Shown here: piece after piece, positions 35,041 through 45,951 of the stretch | How the letters are laid out: each line of letters starts with the position of its first letter | Numbering within the stretch: position 1 is the first letter of the stretch | Assembly: GCA_963931925.1 (NCBI GenBank) | Contig: OZ007581.1 | Span: forward strand, 16,479,450-16,543,449 | Direction: 5' to 3' | DNA: 64,000 nt | Source: Onchidella celtica | Taxonomy: Eukaryota > Mollusca > Gastropoda > Systellommatophora > Onchidiidae | Made by a program: the position numbers and the translations under genes | The notes under the pieces: model-generated | Told to the model about the DNA's origin: nothing | Seen by the model: only the letters and a program-made list of their open reading frames with translations | Databases searched by the model: none

Positions 35041-35370
35041 TTAATTCTCTTCCTCCCTGTCTCTCTCTCTATCTCTCCACTTCTCTCTCTCTCTTTTTCT
35101 CACTCTCTGTCTGTCTGTCTGTCTGTCTCTCGCCATCTCGCTCTCTTTTTCTTAGTCATCTCTTTATGTATGTGCATTCGTCTGTGTGCGTGTGTGTGAG
35201 AGAAAGAGAGAGAAAGAGGTAAAGAGAAAGAGAGCAAATTAACGGTAAGGCATTTCTCGGGTGGATCAGGCCTTCGAAAGAGGTCGCGATTCAAGGGCTG
35301 ATAACCTCTGCTCCAAAAAGAAGAGGCTCACTTAACGTACTTGTGTACGAAGTAAACCCCACTTAAACAA
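35041..35370. repeat. CT/TCTG and GAGA simple sequence
   Basis: Pyrimidine-rich CTCTCT and (CTGT)n from 35041 to about 35130, then GTGTGTGAGAGAAAGAGAG around 35190-35235. No gene. Confidence 0.7.
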
Positions 35371-35372
35371 GT

Positions 35373-35536
35373 ATGTGTGTTATCATTACCTACCTACCTG
35401 TTCATCTACTTACCTACCTACCTATTTACCGTCTACTCACCTACAAATCAACCTGCCTACCCACCTACCCACCTACCTACCTACCACCCTGCCTATCTAC
35501 CTTCCTCCCTCCCTCCCTACCTACTTACCTTCGTAC

Positions 35537-35628
<92 letters not shown>

Positions 35629-35635
35629 ATATCTG

Positions 35636-35704
<69 letters not shown>

Positions 35705-35719
35705 ATATCTGTCTATCTA
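35373..35719. repeat. Large CTAT/CTAC tetranucleotide microsatellite
   Basis: A degenerate (CTAC)n part from 35373 is followed by almost pure (CTAT)n from 35537 to 35719, interrupted twice by TATATCTGT. All three frames stay open because the motif has no stop codons; these frames are artefacts. A C12 run follows at 35741-35752. Confidence 0.9.
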
Positions 35720-35879
35720 CCTTCCCGTCTGCCTGGTAGCCCCCCCCCCCCCGCCCTTTATAAGAGTTACATGTTTAAAGAGAGATTGCCACTTGAACTA
35801 TGAGAAAAAAAAATCCCTGACTAAATTAGAAAATCAGTTGGGCAGGAGCCAATAAGAGAGGCCCGCAAGTAGTACATAC

Positions 35880-36140
35880 ATGGATGTGAGGCTGAGGCCA
35901 GAGCATAGTTAGAAAGTAACTATCGGGTTGTGGACCCGGAGAAGAATGCATGTCGGGAATAAGACCATTGGATGGTCTTTGAATTCAATAATGTAATGTA
36001 TGTAAATGCACATATATCTTTATCTTTATGTATAATAAATGTGTGAGTCTGTTTGGTTGTTCTGTTAAGTGTTATACTTGTTCGTTCGTGATTGTTGTCC
36101 TGTCATAATCATTACATCTCCCAGTCTGGGGTTTGTGACA
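35880..36140 (+). mobile_element. Partial LTR related to the solo LTR at 9543-10738
   Basis: The sequence from about 35880 to GTTTGTGACA at 36140 is homologous to the reverse complement of 9543-9805, including AATAAATGTGTGAGTCTG. Only the 3' quarter of the LTR remains and no target duplication is visible. Confidence 0.7.
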
Positions 36141-37037
36141 ATCAGTAGGGCAAAATAAACGCATTACGAATTCGATGAGGCGTGATGCACGTAACTCGAT
36201 ATAGTCTAGAAGTGAATTTTCAAAAGGCTTCATTTTAAGGAGTTCGTGGTCATCGTAAATCTAAAAGCAACCACCGGTTTTATACGATAGTATATAGCTC
36301 CCCGATCATATTCCAGGTGGAGGTCACTTCATTTGGGGGTGCAAGGTCACACAAGGGGTCAAATACTACTAAATTTTGAAAGTTACTCAAAAGATGCCAA
36401 AAAACAAACTACATTACATATACAAATGTCATTGTCGTTATTTTAAAATTGTAATTTACACAGATTTTTAAAAAACGTATTTTAATTGATTTATATAGTG
36501 AAAAAGTGATGGTTTTTCATCTTTTCTTGAAAGTTAGAAAATATCGGTACTGAGCCCTTTATTATGAGTATTTTTTTACCTAAAACGCCTGGTTTTGTCT
36601 AAGGTTGCTTAACTCAGCATAAATAAGTATTAGTTTGACATTTAAAGAGTATATTAGGGTTAATTTAATATAAGAACATATCATATTACATGTATATATA
36701 CCACATGGTAGTCAACGCATAAATATTGCTTGAACTCAGAGTTTCTGATCTTTCCCACTGACAAGTCTGTCACACTTCATCCGTTATTGTGTATAACTAC
36801 TCTCACCATAAACAGTACTATGGTTCAGGTAAGCATGGACATACACGTATAAGAGATCAAATGATCTAAACAATATAGGTATATGTCAATTGTGATGACA
36901 GTGTTTCTTTGCCCTAGTCTTTCCGCCACTGCCTTGCACTGCTACATAGCCGTCCACACTGTGTCATATTCTATTGCTGGTTCTGGTATTATCGGCATGT
37001 ATCCAATGGTCGTAACGTTATGATTTGTCGTTGAAGT
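36141..37037. other. No gene seen
   Basis: AT-rich interval downstream of the broken minus-strand gene at 37038. No feature recognised. Confidence 0.3.
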
Positions 37038-38798
37038 TTATGCGTTAAAAGCAGTCCAAGCTGGAACATTTTGACACTGCGCTGGAGAGTATGCTCTGCT
37101 GATCACCTTAGCTAGATATTTAGAGTTGGCAGCGTGTGTGTCCTCGGGTATCATCTCTTTACTATCAGGGGTTCTTGAAAAGACTGCCTTTGGTCGTTGG
37201 CTTGGGTGTAATGAAGAAACTAGCTTATTGAAATTGGCTACTATTTCAGTAACGTCTCTTGAGCTGCTTATTTCAGACTGCCCATTGTTGACAGAAGCAG
37301 AAGGGCCTCCCTGGAATGCTGCTAATTGGGTGCCATGAAATGTCCCTTTCCCGTCAATGGTTTCTTCTAGAATAACAATATTGTCTCCAGCAAACTGAAC
37401 AAATCGAGACGGGCATATTAAGTTTTCCGGAATGAAAGTGAAATCGTTGTTGCAGTATTTGTTTATTTGATACTGTGTGATGCTTGTGTCAATTTGGTTC
37501 ACTGTATCATAACTAATGGAATAGCCACTGCGATGTAAGAGCTGGATAAGTGATTTAAAACGAATTGTTTGATGCACTGTGAGGCCAAGCCCTGTGTGTT
37601 TGGGTGTTAACTTCCGACCTTTTGACGCTGCAAAGACGATGTCTTGGGCAATGCTAAGTAATCTTGTGTTGTGTAACTCACTGGTTTTCTCTAGATTTTC
37701 TGTTGGCCCAAAAAATATTACATGTAGTTCCAAAAGTAGGTACAAGCTATCTAGAATAACTTGACGGGCGTATGTATTATCTAGATTCTATGCCTTCATA
37801 AGGGTGGTTTTTTTTGGTTTTTTGTATATATATGTCTTCCCGTATAGCTGCAGCAACATGGTCAAATTGTGTCAGCAATGTTTCTTCTGCATTTGTGAAA
37901 CTAGATATAAGCTCTTCTTCAATGCAGTCATTTTCAGCTTCTCTTGCTATCACATCCAAAGCTATAACTGCGGAGCTGTCTGGAACGGAAAGGAAAACCA
38001 GCATTGACTGCCTTTGGTCTAGAGGCCTTATAAAATTGATGCCACTTTTGTAATGGTCTGGCAGCTTTTTCTTCAAACTGTGCGTTGTTAATGGGGTTTC
38101 TTGACCTCTTTTCCTTAGATGATGGTTCAAACGAGAAAGAAGACCTGTTAAGGTGTAAATTACATGCCCATCTTCAAACCCGATATCTATTTCTTGAACT
38201 GAAATATCAAGAAAGGCGCCTTCTATGTTTTCCTCATTATTTGTTCCGTTTAAACCACTCTGTTTTGTTACTTCGAAAAGTACTTTAAATGGTACTTTGC
38301 TTTGTAGGCTATCAGACCAAGTCCCGCTGTTCTACACCTTAATACTTCATTCCCTTCGGCAGAGGTTCTAATTTTGTGTTCAACATTCAGTGTCAAGACT
38401 TGGTGGAGTGGTTGGTTATGCTTCGTCCTCACTTGGCACAAAATACATTTCCCCCAATCCACCTTCGGAACCTTTGTTCTGGAAATGGGCGTGGTGAAGG
38501 AAGTGGACGATGTTGCATCCGATGGTTTTTCAAGATATTGCTCTCTTATCTGCCCCTTTTCTAGCTTCTTTCTCAGTCTTTCTTTGTTCGTTTCGCTGCA
38601 AAATGCAGCATAGCACGATTTCGAATGCCACATTGGTTGTTTTGTTGGCAAAGTCGTGTATGTCGTGTTCAAGTCTTTCGAGGGTTTCTCCATAATGTGT
38701 GTCCTTATAACGGACTTGTTGGTGAAAAGCTTATTGCACCCGTGCAATACCCTCTGTAGTTCAAGACACAAGAGTCTTGTCTCTTGCTGACAAAACAA
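37038..38798 (-). pseudogene. Multi-copy invertebrate protein of unknown function, broken
   Basis: Three minus-strand segments follow one another in order. 38798-38268 has a Cys/His-rich N-terminus: CFCQ-like start, a second CILC pair, and an end GLIAYKAKYHLKY. About 38245-37777 includes VIALDVIAREAE. 37745-37038 includes KGRKLTPKHTGLGLTVHQ, a putative catalytic-looking GDNIVILEETIDGKGTFHGT, and a stop at 37038. Frame changes near 38268 and 37760 break it. From memory, proteins with the same motif order occur in many unnamed copies in molluscs, cnidarians and fish, which suggests a mobile-element protein. No enzyme class can be assigned from the sequence. Ends and terminal repeats were not found. 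Confidence 0.6.
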
Positions 38799-39605
38799 GC
38801 ATGCAGTCCACCCTTATTGTTTTAGAAGGGTATTTTCTTTTCAGTGACAAAGTAGCTACAGGAGCTGGACCCTCTTCTTCCTTTCTGCACTGGTTTCAGG
38901 CCAGCGTCTTCAATCTATAAATAATAATGATAATAACTGCGATTCATTGACGACTTGCAAAAGACAGGAATTCTCTTTATACCTCTTATCAACCCTTTCT
39001 TAATTTGCTTTTCTGCCCCCCCCCCCCACCCCTCCGATCATTTCTGTTTCCTTTCCAATTCGGGTATGCGGGTTTCCATAGTTTTGCCCGACTACAATCA
39101 CGAAAACTATCTCCGAAATAACGAATGCGCGCATATTTATTTTTTTTTAATCTGAGGGCATGCAGTGTTTTGAACTTTAAGAAGAGTTCAGGAAACAAAT
39201 TATTTGCCTTTTATGAAACACAAAAATTTGTAATTTCTTTTAACGATTTTAAAAACCCAGATCTAATGCTCAAAGCGTTTTCTCCTATTTGCTGTTTCGC
39301 CATACTACGCCGGGCGTTAAGATAAATTTGAAATGCTGACGCGTCATCCATCGTCGTTCTGACTTCGCCGACAAGTATGGAACTCGGCAAGGGCCAGAAT
39401 TATTTTTGCCTTGGGGGTATCTTTTATGCGCCCCCGCCAAGCCCTGCGCCCCTATGAAAAGTGACCTCCACCCCAGGGGTGTTCTAAAACCACTAAGGAA
39501 CATATTCCACATGGTGGTTGCTTTTAGATTTGAGATGACCACGAAGACATAAAGAAAAATAAGAGAACATCCGGACTAATAGCGGAGCGTGCCACCAAAC
39601 TAAGC
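38799..39605. other. No gene seen
   Basis: Mixed sequence with a C11 run at 39018-39028. No feature recognised. Confidence 0.3.
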
Positions 39606-39990
39606 GATCAGAAAGATGCCGCTGTCAAGCAGTATAGTTATTCATTTTTTAACTTATCATTTCAAATGTAGAAAATATCCTCCTTTTCTGATAACTGGAG
39701 TGAAATGGGCATGAAGATAGTATTCATTTCACAAAAAGTTGCTGTATAGAAATCAGTATGCCACAGCTGGATACCACTGCAGTTTAGTATTGTATTCATT
39801 TTGGCAGCTTATTTCAAATGCAGACTGTCGTTTTTCTCGGATGAAATGAAGATAGTATTCATTTTTACAAACAGTTGCTGTAAAGAAATTAGTATGCCAC
39901 AGCTGGGTGCCACTGCAATGTAGTATTCATTTTGCAGCTTGTCATTAATTCAAAAGCAGACAATCCTCTTTCTGGGATAACACGCAGTGA
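39606..39990. repeat. Three diverged tandem copies of a roughly 120-bp unit
   Basis: GTTGCTGTA...AGTATGCCACAGCTGG, TAGTATTCATTTT and CAGCTT...TTTCAAA blocks recur in the same order about every 120-130 bp. Copies differ at many positions, so the array is old. Confidence 0.65.
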
Positions 39991-40118
39991 GATGAGATAT
40001 TTCATCACAATGCAAGATTACAGATAGTGTCAGCTTTTATGACTTTAAAAAAAATGTCCATAATTTTGGAGACTTGCCTTAGTTTATGTTTTAATTTTAA
40101 AAAATTCTGCTAGTAGTG

Positions 40119-40476
40119 TATTTCACATATAAGTGTCTCCCATAGTTATTCTATTTCACATATAAGTGTCTCCCATAGTTATTCTATTTCACATATAAGT
40201 GTCTCCTATAGTTATTCTATTTCACATATAAGTGTCTCCCATAGTTATTCTATTTCACATATAAGTGTCTCCCATAGTTATTCTATTTCACATATAAGTG
40301 TCTCCCATAGTTATTCTATTTCACATATAAGTGTCTCCCATAGTTATTCTATTTCACATATAAGTGTCTCCCATAGTTATTCTATTTCACATATAAGTGT
40401 CTCCCATAGTTATTCTATTTCACATATAAGTGTCTCCCATAGTTATTCTATTTCACATATAAGTGTCTCCCATAGT
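40119..40476. repeat. 33-bp satellite, 11 copies
   Basis: The unit starts TATTTCACATATAAGTGTCT and is repeated 11 times (the last cut short). Only one difference was noted (CCTATAG for CCCATAG in the third unit). Such homogeneity implies recent amplification or conversion. Confidence 0.95.
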
Positions 40477-40854
40477 CACTGCCGTGTCATCAACAAAAAA
40501 AAAAAACACCGCATATGACAAAAGAAAAAAAAAGTACTATAGGGGATGCCATAAAAAAAATGGCATTGCTCTCTGTTGTATTCTTTGTTCAATTTCCTTT
40601 TGTGGTGTCTAAAAGAATCTATAAGTCGTATAAAGTTAAAACCCAGCTGGAAAGAAAGAGCGCATTTCAGTCTAATTCCATATATTGGTGTTAAAAAGTG
40701 AACTTGACCCAGAAGTGCATTTACGGTTTTCTTTCGCAAAATGGCAGCATAGTGCCGACAGTAAGCATGGGTTTGTAGCGCTTATATCAATAATAACAAT
40801 ATTAATAATATTGGCGGACCTACATTTTTGGGACACTGAAGCTTGAACTGTTAT
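40477..40854. other. No gene seen
   Basis: Short AT-rich gap with A-runs and an AATAATAATA stretch before the next SINE. Confidence 0.3.
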
Positions 40855-42092
40855 TTTGTATTTTGTATACTACTTTCATCCCATTTGTGAAATTTGCCTT
40901 TGTGTCATTGCAGCCCAGTTACAACTGAAGCAGGCACGTTGTCGCCACAGTGCAGAGCCGCTCGGCGTTTTTGTTGTTGTTTTTTTTTAGGGGGGGGGGG
41001 GAGTGGCAGAGATATACAGTGGAGAACGGTTAAACCGAAAATGGCTTAACCGAAACTAGCGCTAAACCGAAAGAAAATAAGAATCCCCGATTTTTTTCCT
41101 CGTTTTCTTTGTTAACAAACTAGCGCTGAACCGAAATAACCCTATGGTTAAACCGAAAAGAAAATTGGTGGATTCAGTGACAAGTCCACTGTGATTTGCC
41201 GTACATCCAGTCAAGTCACTGTATCACCCCACTACCCCCTCCCCATTAAAAAAAATAAGAGCAAAGCATGCTTCGTTCTGCCCGGTAGTTAGGCCTACAT
41301 GGAAGCGGCAGCACTACAGGGATAAGGGGAGAGGGAGGGAGGCCCATAAACTCAGGGGTCTGAAGTCAGACGGCAGCAGATGTTACGTCTGGCGCATCGC
41401 GACTGACCTTTCATGTAAAATGTATGACATCAGACAGACAACACTAGTTATCGTGCTGGCATCCTGTATGGTAACGGTAACGAGATCGGCGGGACGCGGT
41501 TCTGTACTGTCCGACCACATGCATGTCTCCCTGTTGTGAGAGTTAGTCCACATTCACCCACATATCCATGCTTTGAGTGTGCCTAGGCCTGAGCCCACCC
41601 TCATTCTCAGTCAAAAACACAGAGCAAGTGAGGACGTGTTGAGTCTGTTTAGCCTGTGCATTTCCATTATTTGTCCTCTATGATAGTGATTTGGGCTCCT
41701 TCTCTTGAAGGCATTTTTCAAGCCTCCTATCGCTAAACCAAAACTCTGTCTAAAACGAAAACAAACCCGTGGTCCCGCCGATTTCAGTTTAACCGTTGTC
41801 TACTGTATAAGTTCTTTTTTAATTTGGCTCGGGAAGCGGCCTGTCCGGTCTGGTATTCTCGATTTCCAACTGTCAAGGTATCTTTAACGTGCGCAACTTG
41901 CACACGTGCCATCCAAATTTTTTTGTCCTTATCCGAAAAGTCTCGGTGGTCGACCCTTCCTACCATAGGATCAGAGACAGGAAAATATTAGCAAAATCCC
42001 AAAATTCCAACATGCCTGTACCAACCGGGATTCGAACCCGGTACCTTCGGCATGAGAGGCGACCACCTTGCCTCTAGAGCACCGTGTTATGG
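40855..42092 (-). repeat. tRNA-derived SINE, copy 3, split by a pogo-type MITE
   Basis: The tail and body (40855-41014) and the body plus tRNA-like head (about 41810-42092, B-box GGGTTCGAATCCC) match the other SINE copies, but are separated by 41017-41805. Joining across the insert restores a normal SINE layout. Confidence 0.75.
41017..41805. mobile_element. pogo/Tigger-type MITE
   Basis: 789 bp. The ends CAGTGGAGAACGGTTAAACC and, from the right, CAGTAGACAACGGTTAAACT start with CAGT and are flanked by TA (41015-41016 and 41806-41807). TA duplication with CAGT ends is the pogo/Tigger signature. TTAACCGAAA-type words recur several times inside the left end. No transposase frame is present. Confidence 0.8.
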
Positions 42093-42589
42093 GGCCCCTT
42101 CGTAACCAGTAACAATAGGGCAAGATAAAAAATTCACTCATTCAAAACAAGTCTCTTCAAGCCCCCTCCAGCATCAAGGTCCCCGAGTCTTAAGCTTCAT
42201 TAGTGTCATAGTAGATCTGTCACTGGGCTACATATTGTATTAAATTTTGTATTATGTGCAGTCACACAAAATAAGCCTTCGATCCTGTAGATAGTGTCAT
42301 TTCTGTATCACTGATCTATGGAGAAATCTTATCATGCATAGCATCGCCTTTTTAACTACAGCCAGCACTATATTTAAGACAAATGAAAACGTGATACCAG
42401 TCAGTATACCAGTTCCTCGCTGTCGAAGTGGTAGGTATCAGCTTCAGCTGTTCATTTTATTTCGTTAATTTTCTTCTTTTTCTTGTTGTCGTTCTTCATC
42501 GGTTCAAACAATGAGGGCAATCACTTCAACTTCAATTTTTTTAGGCATCAAACTTGAAACACAATATATTTTCAGCAGCAACAACTAAT
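42093..42589. other. No gene seen
   Basis: About 500 bp between two SINEs with no recognised feature. Confidence 0.3.
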
Positions 42590-43038
42590 GGGGACTCGGT
42601 GGTCGAGAGGCAAGGTGCTCGCCTCTCATACCAAAGGAACCGGGTTCAAATCCAGGTCGGTGTAGGCATGTTGGAATTTTGGAAGTTTTCTCATATTTTC
42701 CTGTCCCTGGTCCTGTGGTAGGTAGGATCGAGCACCTAGTCTTCTCGGATTAATACGAAAAAACTCGGATTGCCCATGTGCACATTGTGCAAGTTAAAGA
42801 TACCTTGCCAGTTGGAAAAATCGAGAAGAGCAGGTCGAACAGGCCTCTGCCCAGGGCAAAATTAAATAAAATTTATCCCTCCCACTCCGTCTCCTCACCC
42901 CCACCCCACAAAGAAAAAAAATCCGCCAAACGTCGCTGCATTGTGGCGACGATGTGTCTACTCCATTTGTAACTGCGCTGCAATATCACTTGGGGCAAAT
43001 TTCCCAAATGGGAGTTAAGAAGAATACAAAATAAAACA
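42590..43038 (+). repeat. tRNA-derived SINE, copy 4 (most complete)
   Basis: The head starts GGGGACTCGGTGGTCGAGAG with B-box GGGTTCAAATCC. The body follows (GCATGTTGGAATTTTGGAAG, CACCTAGTCTTCTCGG), then a C-rich variable stretch, and the 3' end CCCAAATGGGAGTTAAGAAG with an A-rich ATACAAAATAAAA tail. It serves as the reference copy for this family. Confidence 0.8.
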
Positions 43039-43740
43039 CCTATTTATCTATACTAGATCTATTTTTAAAAAACAAAAAAAAAATCGATTTTCAACAAGGC
43101 TTACTGCGGCTCATGCCACTCATATTTGCGTGAAATTTTAAATACGCCTTCATTTCGGCCTGCAGAGGGTTCTTTTTTACACTTGGAGTGTTCAAATGAT
43201 GGAGATTCTTTTTTTAGTTTGCTTTGTGTCGCTGATTTTGCCCCCTTTTGAGTCCTTTTTTACACAGACTCCTTCACAAACTCATGCGACTAGGAAGTCA
43301 TCACGTCCGGTGAAATTTTCGGTGTGCACCGCTACAAGCTGTGTACTGTTCTATCTATCCATAGACCTAACTCGCTGAATTTTATGAATGAGCCTAAGTG
43401 TCTGGGCATCTATGATAACCTGGGTTTTGTTTGTACCGAACCCTTTCGGTTTGAAACTTTACCTTTTGTTTTACGCTTTTGATGGTTACCGGCCGTTACA
43501 CTTGTATATATTTCTGAGTTTTGCACCACATCCAGTCAAGGCCATCTCCCGAGCCGACGACTTCAAACGTGTCAGATTTGTCCAAAACAAATCGACTTAA
43601 CCGGCCCGCGTTTGGATAGGTGCGGGTTGAAAACAGCCGGTTCGTTCACCCGTTTGTTTTTTTAATCCGAGACACCAGATACCGAGACTGTTGAATTAGA
43701 CAAATTCCGCCCGCCAACTTGTGCACGTATCATCCATGTC
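43039..43740. other. No gene seen
   Basis: No feature recognised apart from T/A runs. Confidence 0.3.
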
Positions 43741-43935
43741 AACAAGACTACAATTCGCATCACGCCCCTTCATAATTGAACGAAAAAGACTAGTACCACA
43801 GAGCTGTGTGAGTAGTGCTCACCGTGTTTATACGCGCGCAAGTTGTGGACCTATGGTGAAAGAAGGAATGGTCCGTCTCGGAATTCTGTGTCTCGGGTTA
43901 AAACCAGACACAGGCTATTGAGACAGACCATTCCT
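43741..43935. repeat. Duplicated segment with hairpin (pair of 62549-62690)
   Basis: About 165 bp (CTTCATAATTGAACGAAAAAG through TTCTGTGTCTCGG) recur diverged in direct orientation at 62549-62690. At its 3' end here, AGGAATGGTCCGTCTC (43864-43879) pairs with 43920-43935 (15 of 16), and an inner TGTGTCT/AGACACA pair extends the stem. Confidence 0.6.
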
Positions 43936-44414
43936 ATTCTGATGTCCACAACTTGCTGGCGTACACGTTGCTAGGTCACGGTAAGAGCTTGTTATTTTTC
44001 GGTCTCTTTATGAAGGCATGAGGTGGGCAATTGTCGCAGTGTTCGCATCATTGATACGCGCTCGGTGCGACGGGAGGAATGTGGCGAGTTGATTCGTCTC
44101 GCTATCCTGGATCTCGGATTGAGGTGGACACGTACGCCCCTCGGCCCCCTTCCCAACTGGTCATGTATGCATTTCATGAACAGGATAAAATCATTTCCTC
44201 GTCTCCCCGCCTCCCAAATCAATCGTGTGTATTTTATTTGATTCAGAGAAAACATGAGGCGAATTAAAGTTGCAGTGCCTAGTTAGAGCTCAGAAAAGCG
44301 AAGCAGGAGTGGAAGGGAGAAGAAAGACAAGTGATCAAAATGGGGATGGAACCCACGACCTCTGCTAAGACACCAACCGCCTTGCTAGAAAGAAGAAAAC
44401 AAGACGCTTAACCG
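43936..44414. other. Intergenic with a tRNA-like B-box fragment
   Basis: At about 44338-44365 the minus strand reads GTCGTGGGTTCCATCCCC, a degenerate B-box context probably from a SINE. No gene is supported. Confidence 0.3.
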
Positions 44415-44670
44415 ATAAAGAAACGGAAATGGGGATGGATCGGCCACACATTACGAAAACCTGACTCCAACATCACCAGGCAGGCTCTGGTCTGGAACCT
44501 ACAAGGAAAGCGGAAAGTGGGTCGACCAAAACAGACTTGGCGCAGGAGTATCCATGCTGAGGTGAAGGCAGCCGGAATGACGTGGCCCGACCTAAGGAGG
44601 ACATGCCAGAACCGCGTTGTTGCGGCCCTATGTTCTTCAAGGAATCAAGAGGCTTAAAGAAGAAGAAGAA
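44415..44670 (+). pseudogene. LINE ORF2 C-terminus with (GAA)n tail
   Basis: One frame encodes KRKWGWIGHTLRKPDSNITR, then QALVWNLQGKRKVGRPKQTW, and stops at 44655-44657. This is the well-known C-terminal block of non-LTR retrotransposon ORF2 (WIGHxLR...GRPxxTWRR). The (AAG)n tail directly after the stop fits a LINE 3' end. The upstream ORF2 is absent: a strongly 5'-truncated copy. Confidence 0.85.
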
Positions 44671-44778
44671 GAGCCGTTCGGCCACTCCCTCTCCCCCCCC
44701 CCCCCCAAAAAAAAAACGATCGCAGCCGAACTATCAAGCGGTATCTCTCACTGACTTAAGTATTCGTTCGGTGGAACC

Positions 44779-45183
44779 AAGCCTAGGCGATCGAGCGCTT
44801 AGAACAAGCCTAGGCAATAGAGCGCTTAGAACAAGCCTAGGCAATAGAGCGCTTAGAACAAGCCCAGGCAATAGAGCGCTTAGAACAAGCCCAGGCAATA
44901 GAGCGCTTAGAACAAGCCTAGGCAATAGAACGCTTAGAACAAGCCTAGGCAATAGAGCGCTTAGAACAAGCCCAGGCAATAGAGCGCTTAGAACAAGCCC
45001 AGGCAATAGAGCGCTTAGAACAAGCCCAGGCAATAGAGCGCTTAGAACAAGCCCAGGCAATAGAGCGCTTAGAACAAGCCCAGGCAATAGAGCGCTTAGA
45101 ACAAGCCTAGGCAATAGAGCGCTTAGAACAAGCCTAGGCAATAGAGCGCTTAGAACAAGCCCAGGCAATAGAGCGCCTAGGAC
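44779..45183. repeat. 27-bp minisatellite, 15 units
   Basis: The unit AAGCCTAGGCAATAGAGCGC plus TTAGAAC is repeated exactly 15 times. Two main variants alternate, CCTAGG and CCCAGG (order T T T C C T T C C C C C T T C). Because 27 is a multiple of 3, long open frames appear on both strands; they are artefacts. It ends 267 bp before the oxidase start codon. Confidence 0.95.
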
Positions 45184-45425
45184 TAAGCACACCCGCGTCA
45201 CCTTTCCCCTCTTTATTTTTTTGTTCTTTTCACCCACCTGCCATTGGACAACACGAACTTCTGGGGCAACAAGCACAAGATGTATGTCTCCAGGTTTTTA
45301 TCATGAAGTTAATAGAAGTAAGCAGAAGCTTGGGGGAGACAAGAGCACTAAGATAATGATTCACAGAAAATATGAGGCGAATTTAAAAAAGTGGTACTTT
45401 ATTTGAACTGACTTTTTGTTTTCAG

Positions 45426-45543
45426 AGTTGTTGCTGAGACTAAATCGCGATGGTTTTCCTAGTGTTGTTGATGGTGAGCTGCGTCATCTGCAATGTCGTA
45501 TCTGGTGCATCGGTCGGAACAGTTCTGGGCGACGACGACATCG
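45426..45543 (+). CDS. L-amino-acid oxidase-like gene, signal-peptide exon
   Basis: An exon with acceptor TTTTGTTTTCAG (ending 45425) and donor ATCG/GTAAGA (45543/45544). The ATG at 45450 opens 31 codons plus one base: MVFLVLLMVSCVICNVVSGA looks like a signal peptide, followed by a short acidic stretch (GDDDI). The phase-1 end fits the oxidase exon at 62832 exactly. The acceptor implies an upstream non-coding exon. That this exon belongs to the oxidase is inferred from phase, strand, secretory signal and the lack of another gene between them; no transcript is available. Gastropod oxidases of this family are secreted and begin with such a signal. Confidence 0.6.
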
Positions 45544-45585
45544 GTAAGACCTTGTTAATCATCGGAAAGAGTGCCATATGAGGTA

Positions 45586-45886
45586 TATAGACCCTTTTCA
45601 TCTACCGTCCTCCATATCACGTGATTTGCAAACAAAATGGCGGCGTGCCCCACTTGTAGGGCAGAAGCGGTGGACAACAGTCGAACGATGCCATCCTCTT
45701 GCTGGGCACCCAACTGTACAAACCGGTTACGTGCTGGTTCTGACATAAAAATGCACCTTTGCTTAGACTGTCCACATATTCAGATGCCATCACTAAGGCA
45801 AGTGGAAGTTTTTGTCCTATACGGTGCTTTTCGAAGCCGTGCGGTTCCCCGCAACAACCGTAACGCGGAAGTGAAAAGGGTCTATA
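45586..45886 (+). mobile_element. Short element with TATAGACCCTTTTCA ends and a THAP-like fragment
   Basis: Perfect 15-bp terminal inverted repeats (45586-45600 and 45872-45886) delimit 301 bp. Inside, a plus-strand frame with ATGs at 45637 and 45688 reads MPSSCWAPNCTNRL, resembling the start of a THAP zinc finger (C-X4-C near the N-terminus). It is probably the remnant of a THAP-carrying DNA transposon or a captured THAP exon. The target duplication is unclear. Confidence 0.5.
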
Positions 45887-45951
45887 GCTTTAGTCAGGCA
45901 TCTTTTTCAGAGCATTGCTCACCGAGCTGTGAGTTTAAAATTATATATTAA

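Noticed and set aside
35373..35855. Long Tyr/Leu/Ile/Ser-rich frames
   Set aside because: All three frames stay open because CTAT and CTAC repeats lack stops. Simple sequence.
44582..45406. Open frames of 274 codons (plus) and 180 codons (minus) over the minisatellite
   Set aside because: The unit length is 27 bp, so any stop-free unit gives a long frame on either strand; the amino acid repeats follow from that. No domain, signal or splice support.
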